Shown: positions 1 to 7,498 of the stretch, one piece after another
How the letters are laid out: every line of letters begins with the position of its first letter
Numbering within the stretch: the first letter of the stretch is position 1
Source of the DNA: CAYSLU01 sp964431965
GTDB lineage: Bacteria > Verrucomicrobiota > Kiritimatiellia > CAIKKV01 > CAYSLU01
DNA: 10,062 nucleotides
NCBI GenBank assembly: GCA_964431965.1
Contig: CAYSLU010000133.1
Location: 1-10,062 of the forward strand
Reading direction: 5' to 3'
The notes under the pieces: model-generated
What the model was told of the DNA's origin: nothing
Databases searched by the model: none
Seen by the model: the letters and a program-made list of their open reading frames with translations, nothing else
Position numbers and translations under genes: made by a program

Positions 1-786
1 GACGGCGATATCTGGTGGGAGGAGATGAACGTCGCATGCAAGCACGGCATCGACTGGAAGGGCCAGGACTGGACGCCGGACAAGAAGGACGCGGACGGCA
101 AGCCGGTCAAGGGCGCCCATCCCAACGCGCGCTTCACCGCCCCGGCGCGGCAGTGCCCGGTCATCTGCCCGGACTGGGAAGACCCGAACGGCGTGCCGAT
201 CGACATTTTCGTATTCGGTGGCCGACGGTCGAAGCTGGTGCCGCTGGTGAGCCAGGCGTTCGACTGGGACCACGGCGTGTACATGGGCGCCACGGCCGCA
301 TCCGAAGCCACCGCCGCCGCGCTGGACGTGAAGGGAAACATCCGGCGTGATCCGATGGCCATGCTGCCGTTCTGCGGCTACAACATCGGCGACTACTGGC
401 AGCACTGGTTCAATATGGGCGACAAGCTCGGCGCCAAGGCGCCGAAGATCTTCTACGCCAACTGGTTTCGCAAGTCCCCGGACGGCAAGTGGCTGTGGCC
501 GGGCTTTGGCGAGAACGCCCGCGTCCTGAAATGGATGTGCGAGCGCGTGGAAGGCAAGGTCGGCGCGGTCGAGACCCCGATCGGTCATGTTCCCAAGGCA
601 GGCGACCTCGACGTCAGTGGTCTGAAGATCAGTGAAGCCGAAGTTGCGGAACTGCTTCGCATCGACGTGGAGGGCTGGAAGAGCGAGGTCCCGGAGATCG
701 AGACCTATCTCAATACAGCCGGCGCCAGGCTGCCGGCCCGTATGATGACGCAACTCGCCGGATTGAAGAAGCGCGTCGGCTTGTGA
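1..786 (+). CDS. pckG: Phosphoenolpyruvate carboxykinase (GTP), C-terminal part, 5' end outside window
   Basis: The reading frame is open from base 1, so the gene begins upstream; the ATG at 25 is internal. The visible 261 residues are about the last 43% of a family of roughly 600 residues. The enzyme interconverts oxaloacetate + GTP with PEP + GDP + CO2 in the cytosol, linking the TCA cycle to gluconeogenesis or anaplerosis. Family landmarks appear in order: NARF (substrate-binding Arg), FGGRR (the second Arg corresponds to the nucleotide- and phosphate-contacting Arg of animal PEPCK), SEATAAA, DPMAMLPFCGYN, and the guanine pocket NWFRK...WPGFGEN. The kinase loops that bind phosphate and metal lie upstream and are not visible. 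One of the three pocket Phe residues of the human enzyme (F525) is Trp here (codon 490-492); the other two and the Asn are kept. No clear terminator follows. The GTP-type assignment is secure. Confidence 0.96.
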   Translation, partial: DGDIWWEEMNVACKHGIDWKGQDWTPDKKDADGKPVKGAHPNARFTAPARQCPVICPDWEDPNGVPIDIFVFGGRRSKLVPLVSQAFDWDHGVYMGATAASEATAAALDVKGNIRRDPMAMLPFCGYNIGDYWQHWFNMGDKLGAKAPKIFYANWFRKSPDGKWLWPGFGENARVLKWMCERVEGKVGAVETPIGHVPKAGDLDVSGLKISEAEVAELLRIDVEGWKSEVPEIETYLNTAGARLPARMMTQLAGLKKRVGL

Positions 787-832
787 TGGCAGGCCTAGCC
801 CATATACGAACAAGCAAGGAGCGGCAGGGAAA

Positions 833-2179
833 ATGACCACGGCACTGGCAAACGACCTGAATCGCGCGATCCAGAACGATGCGCCCGATGTTTTCGAGAT
901 GCTCTCGGGCCTGGGGCGGGAACTCTACTTCCCCAAAGGCATTCTCACGCAGTCGGCGGAGGCGAAGCAGAAGGCGAGTCGCTATAACGTCACGATAGGG
1001 ATTGCAAAGGAAGGCAACGCGGCGATGCATCTGCCAAGCGTGATGCGGCAGTTCGCCTGCCTTTCGCCGGACGATGCGCTGCCCTATGCGCCTTCCTTCG
1101 GCCTTCCGGCGCTTCGCGCGAAGTGGCGGGAGCATATCCAGGCCGCGAACCCGTCCCTGGCCGGGCAGACGATCAGCCTGCCGGTGGTGACCTGCGGGGT
1201 GACGCACGGCTTGAGCCTTGTGTCGGACTTGTTCGCCAACGCGGGCGACACCGTGCTGATTCCGGACCAGGTCTGGGGAAACTACAACATGGTCTTCAAG
1301 GTCCGCCGCGAGGCAAGGATGGTGAAATACCCCTTCTTTTCCGCATCCGGCGGGCTCGATACCGCGGGGTTCGCGGCCACTGTGGCCAGGGAATCCACGG
1401 GCGGCAAGCTGATCGTGTTGCTCAACTTCCCCAACAACCCCACCGGCTATTCCCCGACCGGGGCCGAGGCCAAAGCGCTGGGCGATGCTCTGGTCGCGGC
1501 GGCGGAGCGGGGATGCCGCGTGGTGGCCGTGTGCGACGACGCCTACTTCGGACTCTTCTACGAGCCCGAAGTCGCGCGCGAGTCCGTATTCGCGACGCTC
1601 GCGGGCAGGCACCCGCGCCTGCTCCCGATCAAACTCGACGGCGCGACAAAGGAGGATTTCGTGTGGGGGCTGCGCGTAGCCTTTATCACGTTCGGCGCGT
1701 CCGGCGGAGCTGCGGTGCATGACGCGCTGGAGAAGAAGGCGGCGGGGTGCATCCGCGGCACGGTGTCGAACGGCTCGCAGGCGTCCCAGGCCATCCTGGT
1801 CCGCGCCATGAGCGATCCGTCCTACGCGGCGGAGAAGCAGGCCAAGTTCCAGGTGCTGCGCGCAAGAGCCGCCCGGGTGAAGCAGGTGTTGGCCGACGGC
1901 CGCTACTCGGCGGCCTGGACTCCCTATCCCTTCAACTCGGGGTACTTCATGTGCCTGCGCATGAAGACGCTCAATGCGGAGGCATATCGGCTGCGGCTGC
2001 TGGCCCGTTGCGGCATCGGCGTCATCGCCACCGCTCCCACCGACATCCGGGTGGCATTCTCGTGCATTGAAGAGCAAGACATCGCCGATCTGTTCGAGCG
2101 GATGTTCCAGTGCGCGGAAGAGATGGCCGCCGAACCGGGCGGCGGGCCGACCGTGCCGGATTCAGCTTTCGAGGAGTAA
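833..2179 (+). CDS. PLP-dependent aminotransferase, class I/II fold (aspartate aminotransferase-like)
   Basis: A 448-residue fold-type I aminotransferase, presumably cytosolic, moving an amino group between an amino acid and a 2-oxo acid. The catalytic set can be placed against aspartate aminotransferase: NNPTGY with Asn202 (N194 equivalent), DDAY with Asp235 and Tyr238 (D222/Y225), Lys273 as Schiff-base lysine (K258), Arg281 eight residues later (R266), and Arg406 in IRVAFSC (probably the carboxylate-binding R386). The lysine sits in GATKEDFVWGLR rather than the usual SxSK loop, so this is a divergent subgroup. The substrate cannot be read from sequence; aspartate/oxaloacetate is the simplest guess, supported weakly by the PEPCK and purB neighbours. 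The start has AAGGAG at 816-821, 11 bases upstream. It ends 10 bases before purB, so the two are probably co-transcribed. It could instead act on an aromatic or branched amino acid. Confidence 0.9.
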   Translation: MTTALANDLNRAIQNDAPDVFEMLSGLGRELYFPKGILTQSAEAKQKASRYNVTIGIAKEGNAAMHLPSVMRQFACLSPDDALPYAPSFGLPALRAKWREHIQAANPSLAGQTISLPVVTCGVTHGLSLVSDLFANAGDTVLIPDQVWGNYNMVFKVRREARMVKYPFFSASGGLDTAGFAATVARESTGGKLIVLLNFPNNPTGYSPTGAEAKALGDALVAAAERGCRVVAVCDDAYFGLFYEPEVARESVFATLAGRHPRLLPIKLDGATKEDFVWGLRVAFITFGASGGAAVHDALEKKAAGCIRGTVSNGSQASQAILVRAMSDPSYAAEKQAKFQVLRARAARVKQVLADGRYSAAWTPYPFNSGYFMCLRMKTLNAEAYRLRLLARCGIGVIATAPTDIRVAFSCIEEQDIADLFERMFQCAEEMAAEPGGGPTVPDSAFEE

Positions 2180-2189
2180 AGGCTGGACC

Positions 2190-3620
2190 ATGCCCAATTC
2201 CAACGTATTGTCCGAACGCTACGCGACTGCGGCCATCAACGAGATCTTCTCCGAGCGCGGCAAGACGATTGCCGAACGCGAGCTCTGGATCGCGGTGATG
2301 AAGGCCCAGCGCGAACTCGGCGTTGCCATCCCGGCGGAAGAGATCGCGAAATTCGAAGCGGCGAAGGAATCCGTTGATCTGGATCGGATCCGGTCCATCG
2401 AACGGAAGACCAGGCACGACGTCAAGGCCAAGATCGAGGCGTTCGTCCATGCGGCGGGTGCGGCGGAGCACATCCACAAGGGGATGACGTCAAGGGACCT
2501 GACCGACAACGTGGAGCAGATGCAGATCCGGCAGGCTGCGCGGATTGTCTTCGGAAAGGGAGTCTCCATCCTGCGGCATTTCACCGGGCGGGCGCGGGAG
2601 TACCAGGGCATCGTCTTGACTGCCCGCACGCATCACCAGCCGGCGCAGCCTACCCTGCTGGGCCGGCGGTTCGCCATGTGGGCCGAGGAACTGCTTGCGC
2701 ACCTCGCGGACCTTGAGCAGTTCATCGCCGGATACCCCCTGCGCGGACTGAAGGGCCCGGTGGGCACGCAGTTCGATCTGCTCGTGCTCCTGGGAAGCCC
2801 GGAGAAGGTCGAGGAACTGGAGCGGCGTGTGGCCCGGGAGCTCGGGTTTGCAGCGGTTCTCGACGCGCCCGGCCAGGTCTATCCGCGATCCCTGGACTAT
2901 GAACTGGTCTCGCGCCTCGCATGCCTCGCATCGGCCTGCGAGAATTTCGCCAAGGGGATGCGGCTGATGTCGGGGTACGAGCTCGTCACCGAGGGCTTCA
3001 AGGAAGGCCAGGTCGGATCGAGCGCCATGCCGCATAAGATGAACACCCGGAGTTCGGAGCGCATCTGCGGCTTCGCCGAGCTTCTGAAGATGTACGCGGA
3101 CGGCGCCTCCCGCCTCGCCGGCGACCAATGGGAGGAGGGCGACGTGTCGTGCTCGGTCCTGCGCCGCGTCATCATCCCGGACGCCTTCTATGCCATGGAC
3201 GGGCTGTGCGAAACCGTTCTGACGGTTCTCAACGACATGGGCGCCTATCCCGCCGTGATCCGTCACGAAATCGAACGGTATCTGCCGTTCCTAGCCACCA
3301 CGGAAATGCTGATGGTGGCGGTCAAGGCGGGCGTGGGAAGGGAAGCGGCGCACGGGGTCATCAAGAAGCACGCGGTGGCCGAGGCGTTGCGCCTGCGGCG
3401 GACCGGCGAGACCCACAATCGCTTGGCGGACCTCGTGGCCGCGGACCCCGCTTTTCAGGCGGCCGGTCTCCACGAAGAGTCCCTCAAATCGATCCTTTCC
3501 GATATGACCCATTTCGTGGGCCGGGCGAAGTCGCAGATCGCGGCCGTCTGTTCAAAGGCGGACGAGTTGGTCCGGAAGCACCCGGCGGAATCCGCCTATG
3601 AGCCGGGGGGAATCCTCTGA
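2190..3620 (+). CDS. purB: Adenylosuccinate lyase
   Basis: The 476-residue product belongs to the fumarase/aspartase superfamily. PurB acts twice in purine synthesis: SAICAR to AICAR, and adenylosuccinate to AMP, releasing fumarate each time. The superfamily signature is clear, GSSAMPHKMN with Ser277/Ser278 (catalytic-serine loop) and Lys283. TARTHHQPAQPT carries the candidate catalytic His148, and MTSRDLTDN provides the TSxD-type substrate loop. Length is normal. The open frame extends upstream to 1974, but that part lies inside the aminotransferase gene and has no family similarity. The ATG at 2190 gives the normal N-terminus and has AAAGG at 2178-2182, 7 bases upstream, overlapping the previous stop codon. 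This favours translational coupling with the aminotransferase. The other de novo purine gene here, purE, lies 3.9 kb downstream rather than adjacent. Confidence 0.96.
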   Translation: MPNSNVLSERYATAAINEIFSERGKTIAERELWIAVMKAQRELGVAIPAEEIAKFEAAKESVDLDRIRSIERKTRHDVKAKIEAFVHAAGAAEHIHKGMTSRDLTDNVEQMQIRQAARIVFGKGVSILRHFTGRAREYQGIVLTARTHHQPAQPTLLGRRFAMWAEELLAHLADLEQFIAGYPLRGLKGPVGTQFDLLVLLGSPEKVEELERRVARELGFAAVLDAPGQVYPRSLDYELVSRLACLASACENFAKGMRLMSGYELVTEGFKEGQVGSSAMPHKMNTRSSERICGFAELLKMYADGASRLAGDQWEEGDVSCSVLRRVIIPDAFYAMDGLCETVLTVLNDMGAYPAVIRHEIERYLPFLATTEMLMVAVKAGVGREAAHGVIKKHAVAEALRLRRTGETHNRLADLVAADPAFQAAGLHEESLKSILSDMTHFVGRAKSQIAAVCSKADELVRKHPAESAYEPGGIL

Positions 3621-3665
3621 GGCAGGGCACCGTATGCATGACCGCGACGATCCCCCTGCCGTCCT

Positions 3666-3670
3666 GAGGG
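3666..3670 (+). promoter_or_regulatory. Shine-Dalgarno site favouring the 3676 start of the HAD-Sua5 gene
   Basis: GAGGG lies 5-6 bases before ATG 3676, and the phosphatase domain starts within four residues of that ATG. The alternative ATG 3634 has GAGG at 3619-3622, a longer 11-base spacing, and ATG 3598 has only a weak GGCGGA. The 26 extra residues from 3598 are hydrophilic and match no family feature. Confidence 0.5.
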
Positions 3671-3675
3671 CGGGA

Positions 3676-5178
3676 ATGGCACCAGCGATATTCCTGGATC
3701 GCGACGGCACGATCATCGAGGATCGCGGCCATCTGCGATCGCCGTCGGAAGTCGTCTTCTTCCCCGAGACCGTCCCTGCCCTGAAGCGGTTGCAGGAGCA
3801 TTTCCGGCTGTTCGTGGTCACCCACCAGCGCGGAATCGCGGATGGGATTGTGAGCGCCAGCGATGTCGCGCGCGTCAATGCGCATGTTGTCGCGGAGCTG
3901 CGCCGCCATGGCGTGGCGATCACCGAGGTCTACTGCTGTCCGCACCGCCGGGAGGATGGATGCGACTGCATCAAGCCGAAGCCGTATCACCTCCAGTACG
4001 CCGCGCGGAACTACGGCCTGGACCTGCCCCGCTCGTTCGTCGTGGGCGATCATCCCCACGATGTCGTTCTGGCGGACAACGCGGGAGCATACGGGGTGTA
4101 TGTCCGCACGGGGCACGGATCCAAACACCTTGCCGAGATTCGCGGGCGTCAGGCGATCGTGCCCGGCATCCGCGAGGCCACCGACTGGATCCTGGCCTGC
4201 CGCGAGGTGCAGCGGCAGCAGGCCCTGCACCCGGCATGGCTGGACGAGGCGGCGAGCCTCCTGCGCGGCGGCGGGCTGGTGGCCTTCCCCACCGAGACCG
4301 TGTACGGATTGGGCGCGGCGGCCTTCGATCAAGAGGCTGTGGCCAGAATCTTCGAAGCCAAGGGACGGCCCCGCTTCGATCCGCTCATCGTCCATGTTTC
4401 CGGCCCGGACCAGGTCTTGCGGCTGACCGACGCTATCCCCGCGGCGGCTCAGGCCTTGATGGATCGCTTCTGGCCCGGGCCCTTGACGCTGGTTCTGCCC
4501 AAGGCTGCCGCGGTGCCGGACCTGGTTACCTCCGGACTTCCCACGGTGGCGATCCGCATGCCCCGGCATCCGCTGGCACTGGCCCTGATCGAGCGCGCCG
4601 GGGGCCCTGTCGCCGCGCCAAGCGCGAATCCGTTCGGCTGCATCAGCCCGACGACGGCCCAGCATGTCCTCCAGCATCTGGGCGGACGGGTTGACATGGT
4701 GTTGGACGGCGGCCCCTGCACGGTCGGCGTGGAATCCACGGTCCTGTCGTTGGCCGGACCGCGGCCCGTCCTGCTCCGGTCCGGCGGTGCCGGGCGAGAG
4801 GAGATCGAGCATGTGCTTGGCGCGGCGGTTGACCAAGGCGTCGGGTCCGACCGTCCGGCCGCGCCGGGACAGTTGCCCAGGCACTATGCGCCGCGCACAC
4901 GGCTTGTCGTGGGACCGCCGGAGGGCGGCATCCCGGCCGGCGCGCGGGTGGGGCGGCTCTGCTTCCGGACGCCCGATTCCGGGGAGGGCGCCGCGGCCGT
5001 GGAAGTGCTGTCCGGCGACGGCGACGCGCGCGAAGCCGCGATCCATCTGTTCGCGGCCCTGCACCGGCTGGATGCCCTGGGGCTGGATCTGATTGTGGCG
5101 GATGCGGTTCCGGAAACGGGACTTGGCGCGGCCGTGATGGACCGGCTTCGCCGGGCGAGCCGGCCAGCCGCTCCCTAA
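3676..5178 (+). CDS. Fusion: HAD-IIIA phosphatase (GmhB/histidinol-phosphatase type) + Sua5-type threonylcarbamoyl-AMP synthase
   Basis: Two complete enzymes lie in one frame (500 residues from this start). Residues 1 to about 165 are an HAD-IIIA phosphatase: DRDGT with nucleophile Asp8 and acid/base Asp10, motif II Thr49, Lys100 in KPKP, and Asp125/Asp129 in VGDHPHD. The zinc site of GmhB and HisB-N is present as Cys88, His90, Cys96 and Cys98. Residues about 187-375 are the YrdC/TsaC domain that makes threonylcarbamoyl-AMP from threonine, bicarbonate and ATP for tRNA t6A: FPTETVYGLG, KGRP (229-232), SAN (316-318), GGPCTVGVEST. A Sua5 C-terminal domain follows, with RHYAP near residue 402. 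All catalytic motifs look intact. Three starts compete: 3676 (GAGGG 6 bases upstream, directly before the HAD domain), 3634, and 3598, which overlaps purB by 23 bases. I chose 3676. The HAD substrate is unknown; a sugar or heptose phosphate is the family default. Confidence 0.93.
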   Translation: MAPAIFLDRDGTIIEDRGHLRSPSEVVFFPETVPALKRLQEHFRLFVVTHQRGIADGIVSASDVARVNAHVVAELRRHGVAITEVYCCPHRREDGCDCIKPKPYHLQYAARNYGLDLPRSFVVGDHPHDVVLADNAGAYGVYVRTGHGSKHLAEIRGRQAIVPGIREATDWILACREVQRQQALHPAWLDEAASLLRGGGLVAFPTETVYGLGAAAFDQEAVARIFEAKGRPRFDPLIVHVSGPDQVLRLTDAIPAAAQALMDRFWPGPLTLVLPKAAAVPDLVTSGLPTVAIRMPRHPLALALIERAGGPVAAPSANPFGCISPTTAQHVLQHLGGRVDMVLDGGPCTVGVESTVLSLAGPRPVLLRSGGAGREEIEHVLGAAVDQGVGSDRPAAPGQLPRHYAPRTRLVVGPPEGGIPAGARVGRLCFRTPDSGEGAAAVEVLSGDGDAREAAIHLFAALHRLDALGLDLIVADAVPETGLGAAVMDRLRRASRPAAP

Positions 5179-5225
5179 GCCCCACATCGCCTGCGAGACG
5201 GACGGGAAGAGGAGGGGAGATCTTA

Positions 5226-6134
5226 ATGCACAAGTCGTACACGGTGAACCACCTGGAGCACCTCGAGTCGGAGGCTGTCTATGTGCTCCGTGAGGTGGCC
5301 GCGAAATTCCAGAACCCGGTCCTCCTCTTCTCCGGCGGCAAGGATTCGATCTGCGTGGCGCACCTGGCCCGGAAGGCCTTCTGGCCGGCGAAGATGCCGT
5401 TTCCCCTCATGCACGTGGATACGGGGCACAATTTTCCGGAGACCCTTGTCTACCGGGACGAGTTCGCGGCTGAGATGGGCGCCCGGCTCGTGGTGGCCTC
5501 GGTCCAGGACTCGATCGACCGCGGCCGCGTGAAGGAGGAGCCCGGGCCGAATGCCTCGCGCAACAGCCTTCAGACCGTCACGCTGCTGGACGCCTTGGCG
5601 GAGCACCGCTTCGACGCAGCGATCGGGGGCGCCCGGCGCGACGAGGAGAAGGCGCGGGCCAAGGAGCGGTTCTTCTCTCACCGCGACGATTTCGGCCAGT
5701 GGGACCCGAAGAACCAGCGCCCGGAGCTGTGGCACCTGTTCAACGGCCGGATGAATCCCGGCGAGCATTTCCGGGTGTTCCCCCTCTCCAACTGGACGGA
5801 GATGGATGTCTGGCAGTACATCCATCGCGAACGCATCCGGATTCCGAGCCTCTACTTCTCGCATTCCCGGGCGGTGGTTGAGCGCCGCGGGACGCTGCTG
5901 GCCGTGACCGAGTTCATCACTCTCCTGGACGGCGAAGTCCCGCGCGAGGAGGAGATCCGATTCCGCACGGTCGGCGATGCGACCTGCACCGGCTGCACGC
6001 GCTCGCTCGCGCGAACAGTTGAGGACATCATCGCCGAAGTGGCCGCCGCGCGGCAGACGGAGCGCGGAACGCGCGCCGACGACCGCCGGTCGGAGACCTC
6101 GATGGAAGACCGCAAGCGGCAGGGATACTTCTGA
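5226..6134 (+). CDS. cysD: Sulfate adenylyltransferase subunit 2 (ATP sulfurylase small, catalytic subunit)
   Basis: At 302 residues this is the same length as E. coli CysD. It is an ATP-pyrophosphatase that forms adenosine 5'-phosphosulfate (APS) from sulfate and ATP, driven by GTP hydrolysis in its partner CysN. The PP-loop SGGKDS is at residues 36-41, followed by HVDTGHNFPET, the GGARRDEE segment and the conserved C-terminal MEDRKRQGYF. The start is set by a strong purine-rich ribosome site (GGAGGGGAGA, 5211-5220) just upstream. cysN follows after 23 bases, the standard cysDN order. A conserved-looking CTGC pair near the C-terminus replaces the LTGA-type segment of E. coli CysD. No cysC, cysH, aprAB or sulfatase gene is in view, so whether APS goes to assimilation or sulfation cannot be told here. 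Confidence 0.96.
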   Translation: MHKSYTVNHLEHLESEAVYVLREVAAKFQNPVLLFSGGKDSICVAHLARKAFWPAKMPFPLMHVDTGHNFPETLVYRDEFAAEMGARLVVASVQDSIDRGRVKEEPGPNASRNSLQTVTLLDALAEHRFDAAIGGARRDEEKARAKERFFSHRDDFGQWDPKNQRPELWHLFNGRMNPGEHFRVFPLSNWTEMDVWQYIHRERIRIPSLYFSHSRAVVERRGTLLAVTEFITLLDGEVPREEEIRFRTVGDATCTGCTRSLARTVEDIIAEVAAARQTERGTRADDRRSETSMEDRKRQGYF

Positions 6135-6157
6135 GGGCAAGACAAGGAGCCGGCGCC

Positions 6158-7444
6158 ATGACATCGTCCGGGGACGGCATTCACAGCAACATGGAACTCC
6201 TGCGGTTCACGACGGCGGGATCCGTCGACGACGGCAAGTCGACGCTGATCGGCCGCCTGATGTACGACACGAAGACCATATTCGAGGACCAGCTGGAGGC
6301 GATCGAGCGCGTGTCCCGGCAGCGCGGGGACGAGAATGTCGACCTGGCGCTGTTGACGGACGGGCTCCGGGCAGAACGCGAGCAGGGGATCACGATCGAC
6401 GTTGCCTACCGCTACTTCGCCACGCCCAGGCGCAAGTTCATCATCGCGGACACGCCGGGACACATCCAGTACACGCGCAACATGGTAACCGGCGCTTCCA
6501 CCGCCAGCCTGGCCATTGTTCTCGTGGATGCCCGCAACGGCGTCATCGAGCAGACGTGCCGTCATTCCTTCATCGCGTCGCTGCTCCGTATCGCGCACGT
6601 GGTGGTGGCGGTGAACAAGATGGATCTGGTGGACTGGTCGGAGGACCGGTTCAACCAGGTCGTGGCGGACTACAAGGACTTCGTGTCCCGGCTGGACATC
6701 CCGGAGATCACCTTCATCCCGATCTCCGCGCTCCGCGGTGACAATGTCGTCCACAAGTCCGGGAACATGCCGTGGTACCAGGGGAGCTCCCTCCTCTATC
6801 ATCTGGAAACGGTCTACGTCGGCTCCGACGCCAACCACGTCGATCCGCGCTTCCCGGTGCAGTGGGTGATCCGCCCGCAGTCGGACCGGTGGCACGACTT
6901 CCGGGGCTATGCCGGGCGCGTCGCTGGCGGCGTCTTCAAGCCGGGCGACGAGGTGCTCGCCCTGCCGTCTGGATTCACGTCGCGGATCCGGGCGATCTAC
7001 CGCGGGGAGGAGGAACTCGCCGAGACGTTCCATCCCCACAGCTGCGTCATGACGATGGAAGACGACATCGACATCTCCCGCGGGGACATGCTGGTCAAAT
7101 CCCACAACAAGCCGAGGGTTGCGCAGGAGATCGACGCCATGATCTGCTGGTTTTCCCCGAAGCGGACGCTGAGCGCGGGCGACCGGCTGCTGCTGATGCA
7201 CACGACCCGCGAGGTCACGGCGATCGTGAAGGCCATTCCGTACAAGGTGAACGTCAACACGCTTCACAAGATTGAGGGCGGCGGACCGGTGGCCCTGAAC
7301 GAGATTGCCCGGATCCACGTGCGGGTCTCCAGTCCGCTCTTCTTCGACGACTACGCCAGGAACCGCGTCACCGGATCGATGGTCCTGGTTGATCCGTTTA
7401 CGCACGAGACGGTTGCCGGCGGCATGATTCGCTCCACGGAGTAG
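6158..7444 (+). CDS. cysN: Sulfate adenylyltransferase subunit 1 (ATP sulfurylase GTPase subunit)
   Basis: A 428-residue EF-Tu-like GTPase that couples GTP hydrolysis to APS formation by CysD. The P-loop GSVDDGKS is at residues 21-28, the switch II motif DTPGH at 98-102 and the guanine specificity motif NKMD at 153-156. RAEREQGITIDVAYRYF matches the switch I region of the family. The GTPase domain is followed by two beta-barrel domains to the end. The protein stops there: the fused APS kinase (CysC) domain of CysNC/NodQ proteins is absent, so this is the stand-alone form, slightly shorter than E. coli CysN (475). ATG 6158 is supported by AAGGAG at 6144-6149, 8 bases upstream; ATG 6191 would also keep the P-loop but lacks that site. 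It forms a pair with cysD. Confidence 0.96.
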   Translation: MTSSGDGIHSNMELLRFTTAGSVDDGKSTLIGRLMYDTKTIFEDQLEAIERVSRQRGDENVDLALLTDGLRAEREQGITIDVAYRYFATPRRKFIIADTPGHIQYTRNMVTGASTASLAIVLVDARNGVIEQTCRHSFIASLLRIAHVVVAVNKMDLVDWSEDRFNQVVADYKDFVSRLDIPEITFIPISALRGDNVVHKSGNMPWYQGSSLLYHLETVYVGSDANHVDPRFPVQWVIRPQSDRWHDFRGYAGRVAGGVFKPGDEVLALPSGFTSRIRAIYRGEEELAETFHPHSCVMTMEDDIDISRGDMLVKSHNKPRVAQEIDAMICWFSPKRTLSAGDRLLLMHTTREVTAIVKAIPYKVNVNTLHKIEGGGPVALNEIARIHVRVSSPLFFDDYARNRVTGSMVLVDPFTHETVAGGMIRSTE

Positions 7445-7498
7445 GCCGGACTGCCGGGGCGTTGATTTGGAGCGCGCAACAAGGAAAGGACTCAGGAG

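Noticed and set aside
781..808. Possible sigma-70 promoter (TTGTGA and TATACG, 16-base spacing) before the aminotransferase
   Set aside because: Each box matches only 4 of 6 consensus bases, the first overlaps the pckG stop codon, and the implied start would leave almost no leader before the ribosome site. Too weak to annotate.
710..2077. Antisense open frame of 455 codons
   Set aside because: Mirrors the aminotransferase gene, which has a full catalytic set. No domain seen in the antisense product.
1974..2189. N-terminal extension of purB to the upstream ATG
   Set aside because: This stretch encodes the end of the aminotransferase in another frame. The extension is Arg/Ser/Pro-rich with no PurB similarity, and ATG 2190 has its own ribosome site.
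3484..5187. Antisense open frame of 567 codons
   Set aside because: Opposite the end of purB and the HAD-Sua5 gene, with low-complexity Arg/Gly/Pro composition and no recognisable motif; a shadow of the + strand coding sequence.
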